Shown here: positions 1-5,353 of the stretch, piece after piece
How the letters are laid out: every line of letters begins with the position of its first letter
Position numbering within the stretch: the stretch's first letter is position 1
Assembly: GCA_009703465.1 (NCBI GenBank)
Contig: WLGC01000004.1
Span: forward strand, 1 to 16,617
DNA length: 16,617 nucleotides
Reading direction: 5' to 3'
DNA from: Actinomycetota bacterium
GTDB taxonomy: Bacteria > Actinomycetota > Actinomycetes > Actinomycetales > Microbacteriaceae
The notes under the pieces: generated by a model
Told to the model about the DNA's origin: nothing
The model's database searches: none
What the model saw: only the letters and a program-made list of their open reading frames with translations
Program-made: the position numbers and the translations under genes

Positions 1-353
1 CCATCATCTAAGCTGCCAAAGTTACCGTGACCATCAATTAGTGGAACCCTAAGCGAAAATGATTGCGCCATTCGAACCAAAGCATCGTAAATAGCGCTAT
101 CGCCGTGAGGGTGAAGTTTTCCCATTACTTCGCCAACTACTCGGGCGGACTTTACGTGACCTCTTTCAGGGCGCAGGCCCATTTCACCCATTTGATAAAT
201 GATGCGACGATGAACTGGCTTTAGGCCGTCACGCGCATCCGGTAAAGCGCGAGCATAGATAACTGAGTAGGAGTACTCAAGGAATGAATCCTGCATTTCT
301 TTCGACAAATCAATGTCAACAATGCGTTCCTCGGTTGGTTGTTCCTTGCTCAT
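1..353 (-). CDS. parC: DNA topoisomerase IV (gyrase-type) subunit A, N-terminal part
   Basis: This is the first 117 codons of a type IIA topoisomerase A subunit; the rest lies beyond the left edge. The A subunit breaks and rejoins DNA and works with a GyrB/ParE ATPase subunit to remove supercoils or unlink daughter chromosomes. The translation opens [10 protein letters not shown] and carries the family hallmarks: the [17 protein letters not shown] stretch (about residues 34-50), the [10 protein letters not shown] quinolone-pocket segment (81-90, with Ser86 and Asp90 in the usual drug-sensitive identities), and [12 protein letters not shown] at the edge. The GKLHPHGD and GSLDDG variants resemble the actinobacterial ParC-type paralogue more than its GyrA, so I call parC; the missing C-terminal domain would decide. 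A weak ribosome site (AGAAGG, only 3 nt before ATG) supports the start. It is divergent from the phosphodiesterase gene across 46 nt. Confidence 0.88.
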   Translation of the reverse strand, partial: MSKEQPTEERIVDIDLSKEMQDSFLEYSYSVIYARALPDARDGLKPVHRRIIYQMGEMGLRPERGHVKSARVVGEVMGKLHPHGDSAIYDALVRMAQSFSLRVPLIDGHGNFGSLDD

Positions 354-375
354 AAGCCTTCTAATTCTCTAAACC

Positions 376-390
376 AGTCTGTGGCAGACT
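376..390. repeat. Inverted repeat in the parC/phosphodiesterase divergent gap
   Basis: AGTCTG-TGG-CAGACT is a perfect 6-bp inverted repeat with a 3-nt centre. It sits in the 46-nt gap between two divergent start codons, 10 nt before the plus-strand ATG. It could be an operator for one or both genes, a short hairpin, or chance. No T-run follows, so it is not a terminator. Confidence 0.4.
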
Positions 391-399
391 ATTTCTACG

Positions 400-1524
400 A
401 TGTTACCTTTGCTGCCGAAGAGTCTCGGGAGGCTATCCGAGGTTTTTGCCTCCGCCTTAGCCTCACTAAGCGGTGAGCAGAACCCTCTGAACCTACCGAA
501 GGTCAAGAATGCTTGCGTTGTGTTGGTTGATGGTTTGGGCTCCGCAAACATAAGGGAAAGAGCGGGGCACGCGCCGTTTCTGAATTCAAAGTTGAAGATG
601 GACGGATCTATCAACTGCGGATTCCCCAGCACCACAGTGACCAGTCTTTCTAGTTTTTCAACTGGAGTGCAATCTGGCCAGCACGGCATGGTCGGCTACA
701 AGATTGTTGACCCGCGAAGCAACGAAACAATGAACCTGCTCACCGAAATCCCTAGCCAATCAGAGGCCCAATACTGGCAGCCGCTAGAGACCATTGCCGA
801 ACGGGCTTTAGGAAAAGGTTTCAGTTGCATTTTTATCGGCCCAGGAGAGTATGACAACTCTGGCTTCACGATGGCAACCATGCGTGGTTCAACGTTCATG
901 GCTGCTAGAACAATTCAAGAGCGCTTCGACCTGGCTGCAAAACTTTTATCTGAAGGAAATGGGAAATTGATTTATCTCTATGTTCCTGAATTAGATCAGC
1001 AGGCACACGCCAAGGGCTTTCTGTCTGCGGAATGGTCGGCCAAGTTAGAAGATCTTGAATCTGCCTTACGCGGTTTAGTTTCAAGCTCTAGAAAGGATTC
1101 TGGAATTTTGCTAACCGCTGACCACGGGATCGTAGACGTTCCAAAAGAAAAACACTTCTACCTAGACGAATTAGAAATCGACGGGCTTCAAAGTGTTGGC
1201 GGCGATCCTAGGGTGCTGTTTCTGTACTTTGACAGCCTGCCCGATCAGAGCACTCGCGAAAAAATTCAAAAGTTTCTTGGTAAAAGTGCCTATGTAGCAA
1301 CGCAAGCGGAGCTTATTGCAGCCGGTTGGTTCGGTGAGGTTTCAGATTTCTCACAAGAAAGAATGCCGCAGCTTTTTGTAGTCGGTACATCAAAAGCGGC
1401 CTTTTATCACCGAAGTTTTGCAAAGAAAAAGAGCTTAGAGATGATTGGCCAACACGGTTCGGTGAGCCCAGAGGAGTTAACAGTACCGTTGCTGCGTTTT
1501 GCGGGCTACGACACTTCTAACTAA
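400..1524 (+). CDS. Alkaline phosphatase superfamily phosphodiesterase / nucleotide pyrophosphatase-like protein
   Basis: A 374-residue protein of the type I phosphodiesterase/nucleotide pyrophosphatase family (alkaline phosphatase fold), enzymes that use two metal ions to hydrolyse phosphate mono- or diesters. The metal and nucleophile motifs are all visible: VLVDGLG with Asp44, the PSTTVTSLSSFSTG stretch with the likely nucleophile Thr78 or Thr79, VPELDQQAH with Asp199 and His203, TADHG with Asp241-His242, and GQHGS with His352. The catalytic set therefore looks intact. No signal peptide or membrane segment is evident, which suggests a cytoplasmic enzyme. The substrate cannot be told from sequence. 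There is no clear ribosome site before the ATG; the protein aligns from MLPLLP as I remember the family, so the start is probably right. The gene converges on sepH with only 5 nt between stop codons. Confidence 0.85.
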   Translation: MLPLLPKSLGRLSEVFASALASLSGEQNPLNLPKVKNACVVLVDGLGSANIRERAGHAPFLNSKLKMDGSINCGFPSTTVTSLSSFSTGVQSGQHGMVGYKIVDPRSNETMNLLTEIPSQSEAQYWQPLETIAERALGKGFSCIFIGPGEYDNSGFTMATMRGSTFMAARTIQERFDLAAKLLSEGNGKLIYLYVPELDQQAHAKGFLSAEWSAKLEDLESALRGLVSSSRKDSGILLTADHGIVDVPKEKHFYLDELEIDGLQSVGGDPRVLFLYFDSLPDQSTREKIQKFLGKSAYVATQAELIAAGWFGEVSDFSQERMPQLFVVGTSKAAFYHRSFAKKKSLEMIGQHGSVSPEELTVPLLRFAGYDTSN

Positions 1525-1529
1525 TCAGT

Positions 1530-2639
1530 TCAGTCTTCGGCTTTAGTACCAAATACTATTTCATCCCAGCTCGGCATACTCGCTCTGCCTTTTTTGGCGG
1601 CCGGCTTACTCTGAGACGACTCACTGGTTACTTCCTCGGGTTCACTTTCAATTTCTAATTCGCTTACTTTGATTGCGTCAATTTCAATGTTCGAGTCGAC
1701 GGAAACATCTGCCGGAGTTAGCTCGAAGTCAATAACCCTGATATTCGAAGTGTCTGGGTGAGGTTCTAGTTCGGTTTCGCCTTGTGGTGCATCACTGCGC
1801 TCACTGCGCTTTCTTCTAAGCGCTTCAAGTAGATCTGCAGTTGCACTCAGTGGCTCGCTTGGTGAGGCTGATTTTGGTTTTGCAGTCGGCTCTGTTTGTT
1901 TTTTAAATGCGGCCGGAGTGCTGTAGTCAGTAATTTCTTCAGCTTCGCTATCTACTCGGCTGGTAAATGGCAAAACTTCTCTATCCAACTTCGGCTGGAT
2001 AGTTTCGATGACGGCTGTTTCCGAAAGCATAGGTTCGGCAGGAGTGTCCACCGGTCTTAGTTTTGGAATTAGTGTGGTGCCGAGGGTCTCTTGACTTGAA
2101 AGTGTTTGCGCAGTCTCATTCTCTGGGGAGAGAGTTAATCGGCGCGGGTCAAAGCTCCAGGTAGCAAGGCCCTTGCCACCGTCAATCTGATACGAAGCTA
2201 TGACGTGCCACATGCTTGTTTCAATTTTTCTAGCCGACCAAGAAACCCCGGTTGCACCGCTTGATACCAAGCGGTTACCGATGATTTCACCAAACTCAAC
2301 CTGGGTTGAATCGCTGTAGCGATCACCAGCAATTGTTAGCCGAACGCTGAGAGCAGAGGAGACTACGTAGCTAAGCTCTGCGATGACTGGGGCGGCAAAC
2401 TTTTCTATAAATTCAAAACTGGCTCCAGATTTGTCCATCAATTCAGTGATCGAGACCCCGTTTCGGATCTCCTCCTGAATTTCTCTAGGAGTAATCGAGA
2501 CATCGTCTAGCTTTTGAGCTGGCTCGCGTCTGAGCGAGGTTCGGATGGTGTCGTCGATAAGTAGCCGGTACTTTTGGCCGTCCTTGGCCTCAAGTACCAA
2601 AAAGTCGCCGTCTGTGTCGAATAATCTAATGTCGTCCAT
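1530..2639 (-). CDS. sepH: Septation protein SepH (DUF3071)
   Basis: SepH is an actinobacterial cell-division protein that binds FtsZ and promotes filament assembly at the septum. The 369-residue product begins MDDIRLFDTDGDFLVLEA and has the DUF3071 N-terminal domain. That domain includes a helix-turn-helix-like part around residues 48-85 (ITPREIQEEIRNG, then TELMDKSG); in Streptomyces this part contacts FtsZ. A long acidic, low-complexity linker (about 170-345) follows, and the protein ends with the conserved C-terminal motif GRASMPSWDEIVFG (from residue 351). An upstream in-frame start would add 26 residues, but I choose the internal ATG because a strong GAGGAGGTG ribosome site lies 6 nt before it and the family starts here. 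It is transcribed away from the DUF4193 gene across a 169-nt gap. Confidence 0.93.
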   Translation of the reverse strand: MDDIRLFDTDGDFLVLEAKDGQKYRLLIDDTIRTSLRREPAQKLDDVSITPREIQEEIRNGVSITELMDKSGASFEFIEKFAAPVIAELSYVVSSALSVRLTIAGDRYSDSTQVEFGEIIGNRLVSSGATGVSWSARKIETSMWHVIASYQIDGGKGLATWSFDPRRLTLSPENETAQTLSSQETLGTTLIPKLRPVDTPAEPMLSETAVIETIQPKLDREVLPFTSRVDSEAEEITDYSTPAAFKKQTEPTAKPKSASPSEPLSATADLLEALRRKRSERSDAPQGETELEPHPDTSNIRVIDFELTPADVSVDSNIEIDAIKVSELEIESEPEEVTSESSQSKPAAKKGRASMPSWDEIVFGTKAED

Positions 2640-2645
2640 AACGAA

Positions 2646-2654
2646 CACCTCCTC
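2646..2654 (-). promoter_or_regulatory. Ribosome binding site fixing the sepH start
   Basis: On the minus strand this reads GAGGAGGTG, followed by 6 nt and the ATG at 2639. It is the strongest Shine-Dalgarno sequence in the window and rules out the longer open frame that starts at 2717. Confidence 0.85.
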
Positions 2655-2734
2655 TGCTAGAAGTTTGCCACGACAAATAGATATCACTCTTAGATAAATA
2701 GGCGAGCCGTAATGCAATTCTCAGCATTTCTGCC

Positions 2735-2740
2735 TATACT
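2735..2740 (+). promoter_or_regulatory. Candidate -10 box for the DUF4193 gene
   Basis: TATACT is a good -10 hexamer in the 169-nt gap between sepH and the DUF4193 gene. The hexamer 17 nt upstream (ATGCAA, 2712-2717) is a poor -35, so this is tentative. It would give an untranslated leader of about 60 nt. Apart from this box and the two ribosome sites I see nothing definite in 2640-2808. Confidence 0.35.
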
Positions 2741-2808
2741 CACTCCTGCTGGATTGCTTTTGCAGTTCAACCGAAGCCGCGGATTAGATCTTTACGAGAG
2801 GAAGCCAA

Positions 2809-3096
2809 ATGGCAACCGATTACGACGCACCCAGAAAAAATGATGACGACACAGAGTCAATCGAGGCCATCAAGGAGCGAATTCCAGACAAGGCCTCAAG
2901 CGCAACGGATGTTGACGAAGACCACGGTGAAGGCTTCGCCGTACCAGATGTGATTTCCGAGGACCTGGACGTTATGGTCCTGCCGCCTCAGGACGACGAA
3001 TTCACCTGCTCGGAGTGCTTTATCGTCAAGCACCACTCACTTCTATCCGGCAAAAAGGGAAAGTACGGAAAAGTCTGTATCGAGTGTGCCGCTTAG
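2809..3096 (+). CDS. DUF4193 family protein, small zinc-ribbon-like
   Basis: A 95-residue acidic protein of the actinobacterial DUF4193 family, whose function is not known (M. tuberculosis homologue Rv2699c, from memory). The first 60 or so residues are highly charged and probably flexible (a DDD near the start, then acidic stretches). The C-terminal third holds two Cys-x-x-Cys pairs, TCSEC and VCIEC, about 25 residues apart, as expected for a zinc ribbon. A ribosome site GAGAGGAAG (2796-2804) precedes the ATG. The gene converges with the DUF3093 gene and overlaps it by 4 nt at the stop codons. The product may bind nucleic acid or a partner protein through the ribbon, but that is only inference. 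Confidence 0.87.
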   Translation: MATDYDAPRKNDDDTESIEAIKERIPDKASSATDVDEDHGEGFAVPDVISEDLDVMVLPPQDDEFTCSECFIVKHHSLLSGKKGKYGKVCIECAA

Positions 3097-3554
3097 GCTC
3101 TAGCCTGCTCGATGAAGCCGGCCAGTTTGACCGGATTTTTTGAAGAAACTAGCCAATAGGGAGTTGTATCCCGGCTGTCTGTAAGTTGAATCTTCAAAAG
3201 GCCCTTTCTAGAGGACTGCAAGGCAACAAAAGCGTTGGCGTTTAGCCTGGGCCCTCTTTCAGCGAATGTGTCGGCTTTTCCAATGATCTCGAGTTTGCCA
3301 AGAAACTCAGTGGCTACAATGGCCCCAGACACCGATAACCGCCCCTTTTGCACGATTATTCTGGGCGATAGCCCAACCATAAGGACTGCCACCAGCGCAG
3401 TTACCGCAAGCCCGCTAACCACGCCAGCGATGAGGTTTATAGGGGCAAAGGCCAGCCAAAAGGTGGGAAAAATGGCTAAAAGCGGCAAAAAGGCGAACCA
3501 GGAGGGGGTTACTCGCTCGCTATAGAGAATCTGGGGCTTTGCCGCTTTATCCAT
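3093..3554 (-). CDS. DUF3093 family membrane protein
   Basis: A 153-residue protein of the actinobacterial DUF3093 family (function unknown). After a short N-terminus with the family-like ILYSERVTPSWF, two hydrophobic helices lie at about residues 18-37 and 40-64. A soluble C-terminal region follows that ends in SKNPVKLAGFIEQARA. The fold suggests a membrane-anchored small domain facing the cytoplasm, but no active-site motif is visible. The start codon lies in CCATGG, only 22 nt from the divergent dut GTG. A TAATCT -10 box ends 6 nt before the ATG and there is no Shine-Dalgarno, so the mRNA is probably leaderless. The dut-DUF3093 pairing matches Rv2697c-Rv2698 in mycobacteria, from memory. 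Confidence 0.87.
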   Translation of the reverse strand: MDKAAKPQILYSERVTPSWFAFLPLLAIFPTFWLAFAPINLIAGVVSGLAVTALVAVLMVGLSPRIIVQKGRLSVSGAIVATEFLGKLEIIGKADTFAERGPRLNANAFVALQSSRKGLLKIQLTDSRDTTPYWLVSSKNPVKLAGFIEQARA

Positions 3555-3560
3555 GGTCTT

Positions 3561-3566
3561 AGATTA
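3561..3566 (-). promoter_or_regulatory. -10 box for a leaderless DUF3093 transcript
   Basis: The minus strand reads TAATCT, then 6 nt (AAGACC), then the ATG at 3554. This is the TAnnnT -10 with a 6-nt gap typical of actinobacterial leaderless promoters. No clear -35 is seen. It overlaps the opposing dut -10 box. Confidence 0.6.
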
Positions 3567-3570
3567 CGCT
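3565..3570 (+). promoter_or_regulatory. -10 box for a leaderless dut transcript
   Basis: The plus strand reads TACGCT (TAnnnT), then 6 nt (CTAACG), then GTG at 3577. No ribosome site precedes either candidate dut start, so leaderless initiation at this GTG is the simplest reading. It shares bases 3565-3566 with the minus-strand -10 box of the DUF3093 gene. Confidence 0.5.
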
Positions 3571-3576
3571 CTAACG

Positions 3577-4020
3577 GTGAGTGTTAATCAGAAAGTCCCT
3601 GTCCTTATTGTCGCCGAAGAAGGCTTTGAGCCAATTTATGCTCAGCCGGGGGACGCTGGTGCAGATCTAAGGTCAAAAATTGACGCCGTGGTGCCTGCAA
3701 ATAGCAGAGTTTTAGTTCCCACCGGGGTGTCTATTGCATTGCCAGCTGGGTTCGTTGGGCTGGTGCACCCGCGCTCAGGCCTGGCTCATAAGCATGGAAT
3801 TACAGTTCTCAACGCACCGGGAACAGTGGATTCGGGTTATCGGGGCGAAATTTCGGTGAATCTGTTTAACACGTCGAAAGTTGATTTTGAAATTGTTCGA
3901 GGTGATCGAATAGCTCAGCTAGTAATTCAAAAGTATGAAGAGGCCAACTTCGTCAAAGTTGACAGGCTGCCAGATAGTGATCGTGGCCAAGCCGGTCATG
4001 GTTCAACGGGGAAAAAATAG
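3577..4020 (+). CDS. dut: Deoxyuridine 5'-triphosphate nucleotidohydrolase (dUTPase)
   Basis: dUTPase hydrolyses dUTP to dUMP and pyrophosphate, keeping uracil out of DNA and supplying dUMP for thymidylate. All five motifs of the trimeric family are present: QPGDAGADL (I), HPRSGLAHKHG (II), NAPGTVDSGYRGE (III, catalytic Asp85 by this start), RGDRIAQLV (IV) and RGQAGHGSTG (V). Motif V has His where many bacteria have Phe; mycobacterial dUTPase also has His, so this is an actinobacterial trait. I choose the GTG at 3577 (147 residues) because a -10 box ends exactly 6 nt before it and it gives the normal family length. An ATG at 3553 would add 8 residues and start inside the DUF3093 start codon. 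The stop overlaps the next GTG by 1 nt. Confidence 0.93.
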   Translation: MSVNQKVPVLIVAEEGFEPIYAQPGDAGADLRSKIDAVVPANSRVLVPTGVSIALPAGFVGLVHPRSGLAHKHGITVLNAPGTVDSGYRGEISVNLFNTSKVDFEIVRGDRIAQLVIQKYEEANFVKVDRLPDSDRGQAGHGSTGKK

Positions 4021-4625
4021 TGACTGCTGAGATTTTTACCACCGATAAGTCAGCACCGGCTGACCGCAGAAGTGCTGGGCCACTAGATGTTTCGGAAGTT
4101 AGAGATGTAAAGCCATACGTTGATTTTGGGGCCATCAGAATTCAGTCAAGGGAAGGCCTTGAAATGCGCCTCGAGGTTGAAGAGTCAACCTCACGAATTG
4201 TTGCCGTCAGTATTGATTACGCATCATCCTCACTGCAGCTCCAGGCGTTTGCTGCTCCAAAAAATGAGGGAGTTTGGCATGAAATTCGCGCTCAAATGAA
4301 AGAGAGCATTGCAGCTCAGGGAGGCCAAACGCAGGAACAAATCGGCTCTCTGGGTCCAGAGCTGATTTCTAAAATTCCACTCACTGATGAGAATGGAAAC
4401 CTCAGCGGTCACCGCTTAGCCAGATTTATCGGCGTCGACGGCCCCAAGTGGTTTCTTAGGGGAGTTGTTGGAGGCGCTGCACTAACCGACCCAAGAGCAG
4501 CTGCCGACATTGATGATCTATTTAGATCTGTAGTCGTGGTTCGGGATGACGTACCAATGCCACCAAAAGATCTTCTGCCACTGACTTTGCCAGCTGGCAC
4601 TGTTGCACAACCAAGAGTTTCATAG
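4020..4625 (+). CDS. DUF3710 family protein
   Basis: A 201-residue soluble protein of the actinobacterial DUF3710 family, function unknown (Rv2696c-like, from memory). Family-typical stretches are visible: GPLDVSEV near residue 20, DFGAIRIQSREGLEMRLEV around 35-53, LQLQAFAAPK around 71-80, RFIGVDGPKWFLRG around 134-147, and a C-terminal PMPPKDLLPL. No catalytic motif, membrane segment or metal site stands out. Translation starts at a GTG whose G is the last base of the dut stop codon, so expression is probably coupled to dut. The next gene starts the same way. This tight dut-DUF3710-DUF3159 run suggests a shared role or shared dosage, but I cannot name it. Confidence 0.88.
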   Translation: MTAEIFTTDKSAPADRRSAGPLDVSEVRDVKPYVDFGAIRIQSREGLEMRLEVEESTSRIVAVSIDYASSSLQLQAFAAPKNEGVWHEIRAQMKESIAAQGGQTQEQIGSLGPELISKIPLTDENGNLSGHRLARFIGVDGPKWFLRGVVGGAALTDPRAAADIDDLFRSVVVVRDDVPMPPKDLLPLTLPAGTVAQPRVS

Positions 4626-5311
4626 TGAACGAGTCATCCACCCCTAAATCTTCAGATCGCGAGAAAGCTGCGGCAAGACTTGGTCTGACTGACGAAAACG
4701 GACAGCTCTCTTTATCGAAGCAGTCACTTCTTACCTCTGTTGGTGGATGGCTTGGAATTGTTGAGGCTGTGTTGCCGGCACTGGTTTTCGTCACAATTCT
4801 GTCTCTAACTCAGCAGGCTGTTGCTGCAGTTGTGTCGGCAGTGTCGATAAGCGTCTTTTTCTTGGTGCTGCAAATTATTAGAAAAAAACCACTTACTCAG
4901 GCAATAGCTGGAGCAATTGGAATAGCGATATCGGCATTTCTTCCACTTAGAGAGGGCGGACAACCAGCCGACTACTTTCTCCAGGGCTTCTTCACAAACG
5001 CTGCGTATTTAGCAGCTCTGCTTATTTCTTTAATGGTGCGCTGGCCGCTTATCGGTGTTCTGGTTGGTCTTCTTACCGGACAGGGTTCAACCTGGCGAAA
5101 AAACAAACAGCAAATGCGCAGGTATCAAGCGGCAACGTTTATTTGGGTTGGGCTATTCTCGGCTCGACTAGTTGTTCAGGTTCCGCTCTACTTTGCTGGC
5201 GCAACCGAAACTTTGGGAGTTTTCAGAATCGCGATGGGGGTGCCGTTGTACGCGCTGTGTATTTGGTTCACCTGGCTGCTGCTACGCGGAGTCATTAACC
5301 AACGCGGTTAG
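4625..5311 (+). CDS. DUF3159 family integral membrane protein
   Basis: A 228-residue membrane protein of the DUF3159 family, function unknown. After a charged cytoplasmic N-terminus of about 35 residues, the GGWLGIVEAVLPALVF segment begins the first of roughly six hydrophobic helices (about 37-58, 61-79, 85-102, 116-140, 168-190 and 200-222). A positively charged loop, WRKNKQQMRRYQAAT, sits between the fourth and fifth, and NAAYLAALLISLMVRWPLIG is a conserved family stretch. The GTG start shares its G with the preceding stop codon, so it is translated from the dut transcript. In several actinobacteria I recall an OB-fold protein gene between DUF3710 and DUF3159; it is absent here. It may be a transporter or a membrane scaffold; the sequence does not decide. 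Confidence 0.86.
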   Translation: MNESSTPKSSDREKAAARLGLTDENGQLSLSKQSLLTSVGGWLGIVEAVLPALVFVTILSLTQQAVAAVVSAVSISVFFLVLQIIRKKPLTQAIAGAIGIAISAFLPLREGGQPADYFLQGFFTNAAYLAALLISLMVRWPLIGVLVGLLTGQGSTWRKNKQQMRRYQAATFIWVGLFSARLVVQVPLYFAGATETLGVFRIAMGVPLYALCIWFTWLLLRGVINQRG

Positions 5312-5313
5312 TG
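5293..5313. repeat. Imperfect inverted repeat before acnA
   Basis: Arms CATTAACC (5293-5300) and GGTTAGTG (5306-5313) pair at 7 of 8 positions around a 5-nt centre. The repeat spans the DUF3159 stop codon and ends next to a candidate acnA -10 box, where a repressor could act. It may also be chance, as it is partly coding. Confidence 0.35.
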
Positions 5314-5320
5314 GTATTTT
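5312..5320 (+). promoter_or_regulatory. acnA: Candidate extended -10 promoter for acnA
   Basis: TGG-TATTTT fits an extended -10 (TGn followed by a TAnnnT hexamer, 5315-5320) 33 nt before the acnA ATG. No clear -35 is present. A ribosome site AAAAAGGAAA (5336-5345) lies 8 nt before the ATG. Confidence 0.4.
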
Positions 5321-5353
5321 TGTACTGATTTCAATAAAAAGGAAAAAATCAAC

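Noticed and set aside
2640..2717. N-terminal extension of sepH up to 2717 as a longer protein
   Set aside because: The strong ribosome site GAGGAGGTG lies inside the extension, and the added residues do not look like the SepH family start.
5322..5327. GTACTG upstream of acnA, resembling half of the AcnR operator known from Corynebacterium
   Set aside because: The partner half-site (CAGnAC) is absent at the required distance, so a single hexamer is not enough to claim an AcnR site.
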